Positions 29,985 to 38,093 of a stretch of 64,000 nucleotides of DNA are shown piece after piece (the stretch's first letter is position 1; each line of letters opens with the position of its first letter). The DNA lies in assembly GCF_016583575.1 (NCBI RefSeq), contig NZ_NRRG01000032.1:1-64000 (forward strand). Direction: 5' to 3'. The notes under the pieces are model-generated. The model made no database searches and was not told where the DNA came from. It saw only the letters and a list, made by a program, of their open reading frames with translations. The position numbers were made by a program, and so were the translations under genes. The stretch is from Thiocystis violacea (GTDB taxonomy: Bacteria > Pseudomonadota > Gammaproteobacteria > Chromatiales > Chromatiaceae).

Positions 29985-32882
29985 GTGACCCCGGAACAGT
30001 TCATCGCGAAATGGAAAGATACCACCCTCAAGGAGCGTTCGGCGGCGCAAGAGCATTTTCTTGACCTCTGTCGGCTCCTGAATGTCCCGACGCCTGCTGA
30101 AGTGGATCCCACGGGTGCTTGGTACACCTTCGAGAAGGGCGCGAAGAAGGCGGGGGGTGGCGATGGCTGGGCGGATGTCTGGAAGCGAGGCTGTTTCGGC
30201 TGGGAGTACAAGGGCAAAGGCAAAAGTCTGCTGGACGCCTTCAAACAGCTTCAACTCTATACCCCGGCGCTGGAATACCCGCCGCTGTTGATCGTCTCGG
30301 ACATCGAGACCATCGTCATTCATACCGCCTTCACTGGCACCGTCCCTGAGATCCATGTCATCACCTTGGATGACCTGCGCGATCCCGCCTTGCGTCGCCT
30401 GCTCCTGTGGGCCTTCACCGATCCCGAACGACTCCGTCCAGGCCGCACCACCGCACACCTGACCGAAGAGGCCGCTGTTCGCTTCGCCGGGTTGGCACAG
30501 ACCCTCCGTGCACGCCACCATGATCCCGTCAAGGTCGCCCACTTCAGCCAACAAATCCTGTTCTGTCTGTTTGCCGAAGACATCGACCTCTTGCCGAACA
30601 AGCTGTTTGCCAAGCTGCTCGATGCCGGTCGCCGACAGCCCCACCAGCTACCGTCCATGCTTGAAAACCTGTTCGGCGCGATGGCAACGGGCGGACTGAT
30701 GGGCGTGGAATCGATCGACTGGTTCAACGGCGGACTCTTCGCGTCCAAGGACATCCTGCCCCTGGAGCCAGACGACATTCAGATCTTGCGCGAGCTGGCG
30801 CAACTCGATTGGTCGGCCATCGATCCGACCCTGTTCGGCACCCTGTTCGAGCGTGGGCTGGATCCCGGCAAGCGTTCTCAGCTTGGCGCACACTACACCG
30901 ATCAAGCCTCCATTCTGCGCCTGGTCAACCCGGTTGTGCTCGACCCGCTACGTGACGCCTGGGCCAGCGCCAGGGATGAGATCGCCGCCTGGATGACCAA
31001 GTCGAAGGAGAGCAAGAGCCCGTCAGTCAGCGCCAAGGCACGCAAGCGCGCACAGGGACGCTTACAGGTCTTCCTGGATCGACTCGCCCGTTTCCGTGTG
31101 CTCGATCCCGCCTGCGGGTCGGGTAACTTCCTCCTGCTCGCCTTGCTGGGACTCAAGGATCTGGAGCATCAGGTGATGCTGGAAGCCGAGGCACTGGGTT
31201 TACCGCGTGGCTTCCCGCTGGTCGGACCCGAGAATGTCTTGGGCATCGAGATCAATCCCTATGCCGCCGAGCTGGCGCGCGTCACGGTCTGGATCGGCGA
31301 GATCCAATGGATGCTCAATCACGGCTTCTCGCTCGCGAAGAATCCGATACTCAAGCCGCTCGACACCATCGTACAGCGCGATGCGATCGTGAACGAAGAC
31401 GGGACCGAGCCAGAGTGGCCCAAGGCGGATGTCATCGTCGGCAATCCACCGTTCTTGGGCGACAAGAAGATGCTCGGCATTCTGGGTGAAGACTATGTGA
31501 AGCGGCTGCGGAAGCGTTACGAGGGTCGCGTCCCCGGCGGGGCCGATCTGGTGACTTACTGGTTCGAGAAGGCCCGAGCTCACATCGAAGCGGGCAACGT
31601 GAGGTATGCGGGCTTGGTCGCCACACAGTCCATCAGAAAGGGATCGAACCGTACCGTACTGGAGCGCATCACGACATCTGGAGCGATCTTCGAGGCATGG
31701 TCAGACGAACCGTGGGTCAACGACGGGGCAGAGGTTCGTGTGTCGCTCGTGGCATTCGCAGCCAAAGATGACGCCCGACCAATCAAATTGAACGGTGAGA
31801 CTGTACAGGACGTCAACCCAGACCTCACGTCTGCCGAAGCCGGTTTCTGTTTGACCGATGCCAGCACTCTGGTACAGAACGAACAAGTTGCCTTTCAGGG
31901 GCCGGTGAAGGTTGGTCCGTTCGATGTCCCTGGAAGTACGGCTCGCGCGTGGATTGGAGAACCAAATCCTCACGGACGATCGAATCGTGAAGTGCTTCGC
32001 CCCTGGACGAACGGGCAGGATCTAACGAGACGCCCATCCGATACTTGGATCATCGACTTTGGGGGCGAGATGTCGGAAGTGAATGCTTCTCTCTACGAAG
32101 AGCCATTTCGGCATGTCGCCGAATTTGTTAGACCGATGCGTGAGGCAGGGCGACGCGAGCTACGAAAGCGATATTGGTGGCGGCATGGGGAAACAGTTCC
32201 AGCATTGCGGCGCGAGATAGCTCGACTGAATCGCTACATGGCAACACCTCGCGTTGCCAAGCACCGTTTCGTTGTCTGGCTGTCTTCCACAGTCCTTCCC
32301 GATTCGCGTCTCTTCGCTATCTGTCGGCAAGACGATGCAACCTTTGGCATCCTCTCGTCTCATCTGCATTTGACATGGGCGCTGGCGAACGCCTCGCGGC
32401 ATGGAGTCGGCAACGATCCAACCTACAATGCCAAATCGTGCTTCGAGACCTTCCCCTTCCCGGAAGGCCTGACACCCGCCGACACGGGCGGCCCCATCGA
32501 GACCCTGGACACCGGCATCATCCTACCGTCGGTTGCCCCGGAATACCGCCAAGCCGCCTTAGCGATTGCAGAGGCCGCGCATCGACTCGATCATCTCCGT
32601 CGGAACTGGCTCAACCCGCCGGAGTGGACCGACATCATGCCGGAGATCGTGCCGGGCTATCCGGATCGGATCATTCCCAAGCCGGGGTTCGAGAAGGAAT
32701 TGAAGACGCGCACCTTGACCAACCTCTACAACGCCCGTCCTGCGTGGCTCACGCACGCCCACCATGCCCTGGATGTCGCGGTGGCGCGTGCCTACGGTTG
32801 GGATGATGACACGCCAGAGATGCCCGAGACGGACATCCTGCGCCGCTTGCTGGCGCTCAACCTCGCCCGTGCATCGGCCTAG
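29985..32882 (+). CDS. Type IIL restriction-modification enzyme (MmeI-like fusion of nuclease, methylase and specificity)
   Basis: 965 residues. The N-terminal PD-(D/E)XK nuclease has D64, E74 and K76 in GWADVW…FGWEYKGKGK, the same D-x9-E-x-K spacing as MmeI. A helical linker follows, then the adenine-N6 methyltransferase with motif I DPACGSGNF (374-382) and catalytic NPPF (487-490). A C-terminal target-recognition region lies beyond about 600. One polypeptide therefore cuts and methylates; protective methylation is of one strand in MmeI. The start is GTG at 29985 behind AGGAG; the frame open to 29922 lies outside. No separate methylase or specificity gene is adjacent, as expected for type IIL. 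A BREX PglX is less likely because the nuclease motif is present and there are no other brx genes. Confidence 0.85.
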   Translation: MTPEQFIAKWKDTTLKERSAAQEHFLDLCRLLNVPTPAEVDPTGAWYTFEKGAKKAGGGDGWADVWKRGCFGWEYKGKGKSLLDAFKQLQLYTPALEYPPLLIVSDIETIVIHTAFTGTVPEIHVITLDDLRDPALRRLLLWAFTDPERLRPGRTTAHLTEEAAVRFAGLAQTLRARHHDPVKVAHFSQQILFCLFAEDIDLLPNKLFAKLLDAGRRQPHQLPSMLENLFGAMATGGLMGVESIDWFNGGLFASKDILPLEPDDIQILRELAQLDWSAIDPTLFGTLFERGLDPGKRSQLGAHYTDQASILRLVNPVVLDPLRDAWASARDEIAAWMTKSKESKSPSVSAKARKRAQGRLQVFLDRLARFRVLDPACGSGNFLLLALLGLKDLEHQVMLEAEALGLPRGFPLVGPENVLGIEINPYAAELARVTVWIGEIQWMLNHGFSLAKNPILKPLDTIVQRDAIVNEDGTEPEWPKADVIVGNPPFLGDKKMLGILGEDYVKRLRKRYEGRVPGGADLVTYWFEKARAHIEAGNVRYAGLVATQSIRKGSNRTVLERITTSGAIFEAWSDEPWVNDGAEVRVSLVAFAAKDDARPIKLNGETVQDVNPDLTSAEAGFCLTDASTLVQNEQVAFQGPVKVGPFDVPGSTARAWIGEPNPHGRSNREVLRPWTNGQDLTRRPSDTWIIDFGGEMSEVNASLYEEPFRHVAEFVRPMREAGRRELRKRYWWRHGETVPALRREIARLNRYMATPRVAKHRFVVWLSSTVLPDSRLFAICRQDDATFGILSSHLHLTWALANASRHGVGNDPTYNAKSCFETFPFPEGLTPADTGGPIETLDTGIILPSVAPEYRQAALAIAEAAHRLDHLRRNWLNPPEWTDIMPEIVPGYPDRIIPKPGFEKELKTRTLTNLYNARPAWLTHAHHALDVAVARAYGWDDDTPEMPETDILRRLLALNLARASA

Positions 32883-32919
32883 CGTTGGTTGCAGCGCATC
32901 GGGTGAATCGCACGGGAAA

Positions 32920-33201
32920 TCAAAGCCCAAGCTCTGCATGCGAACCGAGCCGAACGAGTTGCAGGGTCTCCGCGTCGGGTTTGCGGTAGATCAGGATCAA
33001 ATCGGGCTTGACGTGGCAATCGCGATGATCGCTCCAGTTACCCGTCAGGACATGGTCGCGGTAGCGATCCGGCAAGACCTCATCGCGGACCAGTGACAGC
33101 AGGACGAACCGCAAGTCGTCTTGTAGCGTCGCGCGGTGTGCCCCTTTTGACTCACGTTTGTAGTCACGCTTGAAGCGGGCTGTCCGTTCAATCCTCCGCA
33201 T
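32920..33201 (-). CDS. YafQ-type mRNA-interferase toxin
   Basis: 93 residues of the RelE/YafQ superfamily. RDHVLTGNW, RDCHVKPDLILIYRK and the terminal RLGSHAELGL are the YafQ signature, with the catalytic histidine in GSHAEL and a second in DCHV. YafQ cleaves mRNA on the ribosome. Its start lies inside the antitoxin gene's last codons (14-nt overlap), the standard translationally coupled antitoxin-toxin order. Confidence 0.88.
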   Translation of the reverse strand: MRRIERTARFKRDYKRESKGAHRATLQDDLRFVLLSLVRDEVLPDRYRDHVLTGNWSDHRDCHVKPDLILIYRKPDAETLQLVRLGSHAELGL

Positions 33202-33451
33202 CGAGATCGGCCATCAGATCGTCCACGGTATCAAAGGATCGCAACTGACCGCGCCGGGCCTCCATCATCGCCTCGATCGTCTCGGGGTTGGGGATCAGTG
33301 GATCGAAGGGTAAGGCGTGCTCGCGGGCTACGCGCGTCAGCATCAGCCGAACCGCGTCGGAGACGGTCAGTCCCATCGTCGCCAGCACGGCAGCAGCCTC
33401 TTCTTTCACTTCACCATCGATACGGGCCTGGACCAGGGCATTGGCAGCCAT
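33188..33451 (-). CDS. DinJ/RelB-type antitoxin
   Basis: 87 residues. The N-terminal ribbon-helix-helix (ALVQARIDGEVKEEAAAVLATMGL) binds DNA and represses the operon. The C-terminal RRGQLRSFDTVDDLMADL wraps the toxin. LTVSDAVRLMLTRVAREHALPF is the DinJ family core. The start at 33451 is the family start; the frame open to 33520 is extra. Confidence 0.88.
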   Translation of the reverse strand: MAANALVQARIDGEVKEEAAAVLATMGLTVSDAVRLMLTRVAREHALPFDPLIPNPETIEAMMEARRGQLRSFDTVDDLMADLDAED

Positions 33452-33536
33452 TGGGTATTCCTCTCGGTTGCATGACAGTGTCATGCACAGCAGTATGCTG
33501 TTAGCCGAAGGGTATCGCAACGATGCTCAAGCTCAG

Positions 33537-35111
33537 CTAGCTCGGTACAGCCACGACCACGCTATTCTTTCCGGATGCCTTCGAGGCATACATGGCCGCA
33601 TCAGCCAACCGTATCAGCTCCAGCAAGTCGAGCGCATGCTCAGGGTAAAGGGCAACCCCAATACTGGCCGTCACCGATTGCCCTGCCCAGCGCAGTCCCG
33701 AGATCCGCTCACGTATCTTGTCGGCGACCAAGACGGCGGTCGCGACATCCGGCGGTTCGGTGAGCAGCATGGCAAACTCGTCGCCACCATAGCGACCTAC
33801 CAAGTCCTCGCACCGACAGCCCGTGACCAGCGACTTCGCGACATCCTTCAGCACCTGATCACCGACCTGATGCCCTTGGGTGTCGTTGATGGCCTTGAAA
33901 CCGTCTAGGTCGATGTAGAGGAGCGCGAGATGACGGCCATGGCGTCGGGCGCGTTCATATTCCAGGGTGAGACGTTCCTCGAAGGCCGCCCGGTTGGCGA
34001 TGCCGGTCAGCGCATCCACAAGCGCCATGCGCTCCAAATGAAGGTGGTGCCGCCGACGTTCGATGAACACGATGCTGAACGCGCGCACCCCAAAGGCCAA
34101 ACACACCAAGATCGTTGCACCGACGATCATCAGCCAGATCAAGGTCTCGGTGCGAAGATGGTTGAGAGATGCCTTGGAAACATGAGAGGCCACGATCCAA
34201 CGATAAGTGCCTGCGAAGAAACTTTCACCCGGCACGACAGAGGCAACCGAGCGATCCTGGTCAGCCAGGGGCATCACGGTGCGGAAGGCGAATAGTCCCT
34301 CGTCAGTCTCAACCGTACCGGACGGCGCTTGGTTCATGGCGCGCCACGCCTGAGGGTAGATGGTTGGCATCCGTGCCGTGCTCTGTTCAGCGAACATGAA
34401 CCCCCAACTCGGCGGCGGGTTGGGTGAGAGCAGCCAGTATCCCTCACTGTTGAGGAGCATTGAATCGCCGGGCGAGGTTTGCCCGGCTTTCTCGACGGCG
34501 TCCAGCAAACCTTGGGCCAGGAAGTTGACGAGCACGATGCCACGTCGATGACCGTGCGCATCAAAGACCGGGGTGCCCACCCGGATCATCGGTTTATACG
34601 GGCGTTCGATGACGCCGTTCTCGATGTTGAGGTCCAGCGGAGAGGCATAGAGTTGACCCGCATACAGCGCCAGAGCCTCGGTGAAATAGTAGCGACCGGC
34701 CTTACTCTGAAGCGCTGACTCGGGCACCACGGCAGGATGGCCATCATTGAAGTTGATCCGCACGACTTCCATGCCCTGCTCGTCCAGATAGCGAATCTGA
34801 TCGTAGATTTGGGTATAGCGGCTCACCGCCAGGTATTCCTGAGCGATCCGAGACAGCCAAGCACGATCACCCGTGTTGAGAAAGTCGGCAAGTTCGTTCT
34901 GCGCGGCCAAGATACGAACGTTAGCCATCAACCGTTCCAGCTTTTGCGTGATGATCGCCGTTTGCGCCTCAACGGTCAGCTCCTCCGTGCGCACAAGATC
35001 CTCTTGGAAGCTCGTCATTCGTCCGTGGTAAACGAGGGTGAGGACCAGCACGGGGAGAACCGCCAGCGGCGGAAAAACTGTCCAGAAAGGCTTCCAAGTC
35101 GTCTTCAGCAC
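33537..35111 (-). CDS. Membrane-bound diguanylate cyclase with periplasmic sensor domain (dCache-like)
   Basis: 524 residues. A first membrane helix (about 10-28) is followed by a periplasmic ligand-binding domain (about 30-320), a second helix (about 324-350) and a GGDEF domain. The active site GGDEF is intact at 442-446, with an inhibitory I-site RCED at 433-436 in the right register. It should make cyclic-di-GMP under product feedback, switching motility and biofilm states. The start is GTG with GAGG upstream. It stands alone on the island, and the signal sensed is unknown. Confidence 0.88.
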   Translation of the reverse strand: MLKTTWKPFWTVFPPLAVLPVLVLTLVYHGRMTSFQEDLVRTEELTVEAQTAIITQKLERLMANVRILAAQNELADFLNTGDRAWLSRIAQEYLAVSRYTQIYDQIRYLDEQGMEVVRINFNDGHPAVVPESALQSKAGRYYFTEALALYAGQLYASPLDLNIENGVIERPYKPMIRVGTPVFDAHGHRRGIVLVNFLAQGLLDAVEKAGQTSPGDSMLLNSEGYWLLSPNPPPSWGFMFAEQSTARMPTIYPQAWRAMNQAPSGTVETDEGLFAFRTVMPLADQDRSVASVVPGESFFAGTYRWIVASHVSKASLNHLRTETLIWLMIVGATILVCLAFGVRAFSIVFIERRRHHLHLERMALVDALTGIANRAAFEERLTLEYERARRHGRHLALLYIDLDGFKAINDTQGHQVGDQVLKDVAKSLVTGCRCEDLVGRYGGDEFAMLLTEPPDVATAVLVADKIRERISGLRWAGQSVTASIGVALYPEHALDLLELIRLADAAMYASKASGKNSVVVAVPS

Positions 35112-35288
35112 GCGAATTGACCTCGATCATTCACTACCGAATTGCAGTGGAGTCGATGATACGCCAAGGCTAAACGGCAAACTCAGATCACGACGGTTTC
35201 TCGACTCACGTACAGGTAGTCCGTCAGTCTTGACTACCAGATCAAAAAAGAACCCAACAGACACTTGGTCTGAGGGGCTCTCAAGGCG

Positions 35289-35334
35289 CACGACGCCCCC
35301 GCCATCCGGTCGATTTCCGGCAGTGGGCGTCGTG
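35289..35334. repeat. Inverted repeat in the 35112-35345 gap
   Basis: CACGACGCCC (35289-35298) and GGGCGTCGTG (35325-35334) are perfect inverted arms around a 26-base loop. They lie just after the small gene ending at 35346 and before the cyclase promoter, so this is perhaps a terminator without a T-run. Confidence 0.4.
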
Positions 35335-35345
35335 AGCCGAGCGAT

Positions 35346-35561
35346 TTAGAGCGCGCACAGCGTGCGATAGACACGCTGTCGATGCCGTTGCCGGTAGGCC
35401 AACGTCAGTTGATACGCTTGCTCTTCAGCCGCCGCGCGCGTCAGACCGCCATCGTACTCCGCGATGGCGGCACGCTCCTCAAAGTATTCACGTTCATCCT
35501 CGTCCAGACGGGCGACGAAGGCCGCGATGCGCGGATCGAGAGGGATCGAGTCACGGGTCAT
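35346..35561 (-). CDS. Small hypothetical protein
   Basis: 71 residues from the ATG at 35561 (GGAG eight bases upstream), or up to 80 from 35588. It is highly charged and helical: AAFVARLDEDEREYFEERAA then GLTRAAAEEQAYQLTLAYRQRHRQR. The frame extended to 35588 overlaps the preceding small gene by 11 nt, so the two are one unit. No family recognised with confidence. The size and arrangement resemble an accessory or toxin-antitoxin pair, but no toxin fold is evident. Confidence 0.55.
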   Translation of the reverse strand: MTRDSIPLDPRIAAFVARLDEDEREYFEERAAIAEYDGGLTRAAAEEQAYQLTLAYRQRHRQRVYRTLCAL

Positions 35562-35577
35562 GGTCATCACTCCATCC

Positions 35578-35856
35578 CTAGTAGTCATCCGGCAGCAAGA
35601 CCGTCGTCACCGAACGGTCGGCTTCCGTGATGATCCAGACCTTGGTCTCGGGATCGATCTGATAGCTGGAAAAGAGTCGGCAGCCCTGTTGCAAGGCGTC
35701 CTGATTGGCCTGGATGTCTTCGGCCTCCAGATCGCCCCAGTCACCACGCGCATGACGTTGGAGCAGGTTGAGCGGCGTGACCTGACGCTCGGTCAAGACC
35801 TGTAAGGCCGCCGGGGTCGCGACGATACGACCCAAGTCAAACACCGAGGTAGTCAT
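35578..35856 (-). CDS. Small conserved hypothetical protein often found on plasmids and islands
   Basis: 92 residues: LGRIVATPAALQVL, NLLQRHARGDWGDLEAEDIQANQDAL, FSSYQIDPETKVWIITEADRSVTTVLLPDDY. I recognise the pattern (GDWG…D…N…AL, then a C-terminal TEADRSVTTVLLP) from unnamed proteins of mobile elements, but no function is established. It overlaps the next small gene, and its own first codon lies within 3 bp of the decapitated antitoxin fragment on the other strand. Confidence 0.6.
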   Translation of the reverse strand: MTTSVFDLGRIVATPAALQVLTERQVTPLNLLQRHARGDWGDLEAEDIQANQDALQQGCRLFSSYQIDPETKVWIITEADRSVTTVLLPDDY

Positions 35857-35858
35857 AA

Positions 35859-35954
35859 CGCTTCTTCGAAGCCCTGCTCAACCCGGCGCCGCTGACGCCG
35901 GCCATGGAACGCGCGATCGAGCGCTATCGCACCTTGATTACACCGTCACCGTGA
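35859..35954 (+). pseudogene. DUF1778 (TacA-type) antitoxin remnant, N-terminus lost
   Basis: Reading RFFEALLNPAPLTPAMER and ending at TGA (35952-35954), these 31 codons match the C-terminal toxin-binding tail of DUF1778 antitoxins (FxxLLNPPxPxxAL). The DNA-binding ribbon-helix-helix half is gone: the frame is closed by TAA just upstream at 35856. The stop overlaps the GTG of the GNAT toxin (GTGA), as in intact tacAT operons. Confidence 0.6.
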
Positions 35955-36505
35955 CGACTAGTTGGCGTATCGAGCGTCTCGGGACACAAGACCGGGCGAC
36001 GTTTGGCAGTGGGAGCGACGAGCTGGATCGCTACTTTCGTGATCACGTCACGCAGGATATCCGGCGCCGCTTGAGCCACGGCTTCGTACTGCTGGATGCC
36101 CGTGACGAATTAGCGGGCTACTACACGTTTGCCGCCACCAGCGTGCCGGTCAACGAATTGCCCGCCGATCTCACGCAGCGGTTGCCGCGTTACCCCAGCC
36201 TGCCGGCAGGATTGATTGGTCGTTTGGCCATTGATCGACGGTTTCAGCGCCAAGGATTGGGGAGTCTATTGATCGCCGATGCCGTGTCCCGTGCGATCAT
36301 GACGCCGCTGTCCGCCTGTCCCGCCCTGATCGCCGCCAGTGGTGAAGGCGCCCAGTTCCGCTTTCTAAGAGTTCTTCGCCGCCAACCTCCGCAACCCGCA
36401 CACCCGCCGCGCCCGAGTAGTCCGGCGGCACTGAAATTCGGAAGATGCCGGTGGAGATCCGCCTCGGCTCCGCGCATCATCCGGGTGAAGGCTTCGTTCA
36501 GATAG
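35951..36505 (+). pseudogene. GNAT (TacT-type) acetyltransferase toxin, truncated by fusion to an integrase fragment
   Basis: Residues 1-116 follow TacT-like toxins: F.SGSDELDRYFRDHVTQDIRRR, GYYTFAATSV, and the acetyl-CoA loop RRFQRQGLGSLLIADAV (R/Q-x-x-G-x-G). From residue 117 the family's last strands (normally VVDAKDE…FYxxxGF) are missing. The frame instead enters the start of a tyrosine integrase at ATG 36299. TacT toxins acetylate aminoacyl-tRNA; this copy is unlikely to fold. Confidence 0.6.
36299..36413 (+). pseudogene. N-terminal fragment of a tyrosine integrase with a frameshift
   Basis: ATG 36299 begins PALIAASGEGAQFRF, and after a frame change near 36366 it continues EFFAANLRNPHTRRA. 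Together these match the start of the SAM-like core-binding domain of phage/plasmid integrases (typically …RFxEFFxANIRNPNTRRAY). It stops at about 36413, where opposite-strand chemotaxis-receptor sequence begins. This marks the right end of the island. Confidence 0.5.
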
Positions 36506-36600
36506 ATGAGGGTACCTGCCGTGTCGGTCACCATCATGTTGGTGGACGCCTTGTCGAGGGCACTTTGAATCCGCGGGCTCTCCGGGTGGCGGACAGCTCG
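36412..36600 (-). pseudogene. PAS-domain fragment of a methyl-accepting chemotaxis protein
   Basis: Minus-strand codons read RIQSALDKASTNMMVTD, then IYLNEAFTRMMR and AEADLHRHLPNFSAAGLLG. That is the N-terminal PAS segment of Aer/Mcp-type receptors (LDKxSTNVMxAD…DLPxFDAxxLxG). Membrane and signalling domains are absent. Bounded by the integrase fragment and by the stop of the KpsS-like gene. Confidence 0.55.
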
Positions 36601-36602
36601 AA

Positions 36603-37904
36603 TCAATCCGCTGACCGAACCTGCACCATCGCCATCATCCGCTCCGCCAGATGGTTCAGCGAGGCTTCGGAATAATCCCGCCAGTGGGCGCGCACGAAGG
36701 CGTCGAAGTAGAGGAAGCGCAGGAATGGCTCGATCAGCCCGGCGTCCGGCGCTTGGCTCAGGGCCTGGCGCAGACGCGGCGTCAGCTCGGCACGGTCGCG
36801 CACGGGATGAACCAGGCCCTCGCGGACGTAGAAGTTGTCGCCGAGCGCGACGACCGGTTTGCCGAAGATCATGGCCTCGATGCCGACCGTGGAGTTGATG
36901 GTGACGACGCACTCGGCGCGCTGCAGGAGGGTCCGCACGTCGCCGCCGCCGATCCAGAGGTGTTGGGGGAAGCGCTCGACCATGGGGTCGTAGTCGGTCT
37001 TGCCGAGATCGGCCGGGTGGAGCTTGATCGCCAGTTTCAGCTCGGGATCGATCGCGCGCAGGGACTGATCGAGGTCGGCGATGGCCAGGTCGAGCCGGTT
37101 GCCGTAGAGCGGTGAGTGGAGGGTGAGCTGGCTGTCGCTCCGGACCTGGAGCGGGAAGAAGACGAAGCGCTCGGGAAGCTCCGGCGGCTGGCGCGGGATC
37201 CGCCGGTTGAGGGGGCGCGAGGGTTCGCGTTCGCGCCAGTCGTTCCAGGCTTGGATGAGATAGGCCAGCGGCGGGGGGCGGACTCGGCCTTGGGCGGGCG
37301 GCGCGCGCGGTGGGCTTTTGCCCGCCCGGTAATCGTCGAGCCGGGCGTCCAGTTCGCGGCGCTGTTGGTCGGAATAGGGCCGGGCGCGGATGGCGTCCAG
37401 ATCCAGGTCGCGGCCGATGGAGGAGAAGGCGTTGACGCCCTCGGGGTCGAGCTGGAGCGTATTGGGCAGATAGCCGTTTTCGGCGAAGAGGAGCGGGAGA
37501 CCGCGCGCCCGCGCCAGTTGCTCGGCGATCGCCGCCGCCAGGCCGGAGCCGTTCCAGCAGAAGACGCCGGCCGGCTGGAGTCGGTCGAGACAGGCGTCCA
37601 GCTCGCCGACCAGTCGGCGGAAGGCTGGACCCTGTTCTCTGGTCAGGGCCTTGTCCGATTCCTTGCGCAGCCGCGCCAGGAGCGCCTCGGGGTCGATCCG
37701 GATCGATGGGGATGGGGCATGGGCGCGCCGCGCGTCTCGATCCGGATGGATCTCCTGCCCGAGTCGACGCAGCAGACCGCGGCTCTTCACCCGGCGCGAG
37801 AAGAAGACCGCCCGGTAGTGGGGCGCGAGCCGCTCGCCGACGGCGGCGAGGTATTGGACCAGGTTCGGTCCCGGATCGATGAAGAGGATCGGCTTGGCGG
37901 GCAT
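36603..37904 (-). CDS. Capsule polysaccharide biosynthesis/export protein (KpsS/KpsC-like glycosyltransferase)
   Basis: 433 residues. The C-terminal half has the family marks: LKLAIKLHPADLGKTDYD (the HP motif), then CVVTINSTVGIEAMIFGKPVVALG, where the ST-x-G-E segment is typical. The middle contains FFPLQVRSDSQLTLHSPL. KpsC and KpsS add the Kdo linker to the lipid anchor of group 2 capsules. No kps transport genes are nearby, so it is an orphan here, and its link to the polysaccharide genes at 0-5 kb is open. Start ATG 37904, weak ribosome site. Confidence 0.75.
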   Translation of the reverse strand: MPAKPILFIDPGPNLVQYLAAVGERLAPHYRAVFFSRRVKSRGLLRRLGQEIHPDRDARRAHAPSPSIRIDPEALLARLRKESDKALTREQGPAFRRLVGELDACLDRLQPAGVFCWNGSGLAAAIAEQLARARGLPLLFAENGYLPNTLQLDPEGVNAFSSIGRDLDLDAIRARPYSDQQRRELDARLDDYRAGKSPPRAPPAQGRVRPPPLAYLIQAWNDWREREPSRPLNRRIPRQPPELPERFVFFPLQVRSDSQLTLHSPLYGNRLDLAIADLDQSLRAIDPELKLAIKLHPADLGKTDYDPMVERFPQHLWIGGGDVRTLLQRAECVVTINSTVGIEAMIFGKPVVALGDNFYVREGLVHPVRDRAELTPRLRQALSQAPDAGLIEPFLRFLYFDAFVRAHWRDYSEASLNHLAERMMAMVQVRSAD

Positions 37905-38020
37905 GAGAGGGATCCGGATCTCCTGGGGCGTGCATCAATTGTCTTCATCGTTGGATCGTCCGCCCGGCCACGGCTCCAAGGCTCCAAGGCTCGGATCGAC
38001 GCGGATGTCGCGCGGCATCC

Positions 38021-38048
38021 TGTCGGGGCGAATGAATTCGCCCCGACA
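38021..38048. terminator. Perfect palindrome between batD and the KpsS-like gene
   Basis: TGTCGGGGCGAAT, a 2-base loop GA, ATTCGCCCCGACA: 13-bp arms pair perfectly. It lies 45 bp after the batD stop. It could terminate the bat operon or be a REP-type module; it has no T-tract. The rest of the 37905-38093 gap shows nothing. Confidence 0.45.
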
Positions 38049-38093
38049 CCCGGCATCCAGCTCCAGGAATGGAGGAGTCCTTGATCTCCGCGC

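Noticed and set aside
29985-32882. BREX PglX or a type I system
   Set aside because: The N-terminal MmeI-type nuclease motif is present, and no pglZ, brxC, hsdR or hsdS lies alongside.
29785-36600. attL/attR repeat of the tRNA-Gln 3' end
   Set aside because: I looked for a second GGTTCGAATCC…CCCCCAGCCA copy to the right of the island and found none, so no attachment sites are claimed.
36244-37938. 564-residue minus-strand ORF over the KpsS-like gene
   Set aside because: For most of its length it is an out-of-frame Pro/Arg-rich shadow of the KpsS-like gene; only the stretch 36412-36600 is real, as the receptor PAS fragment.
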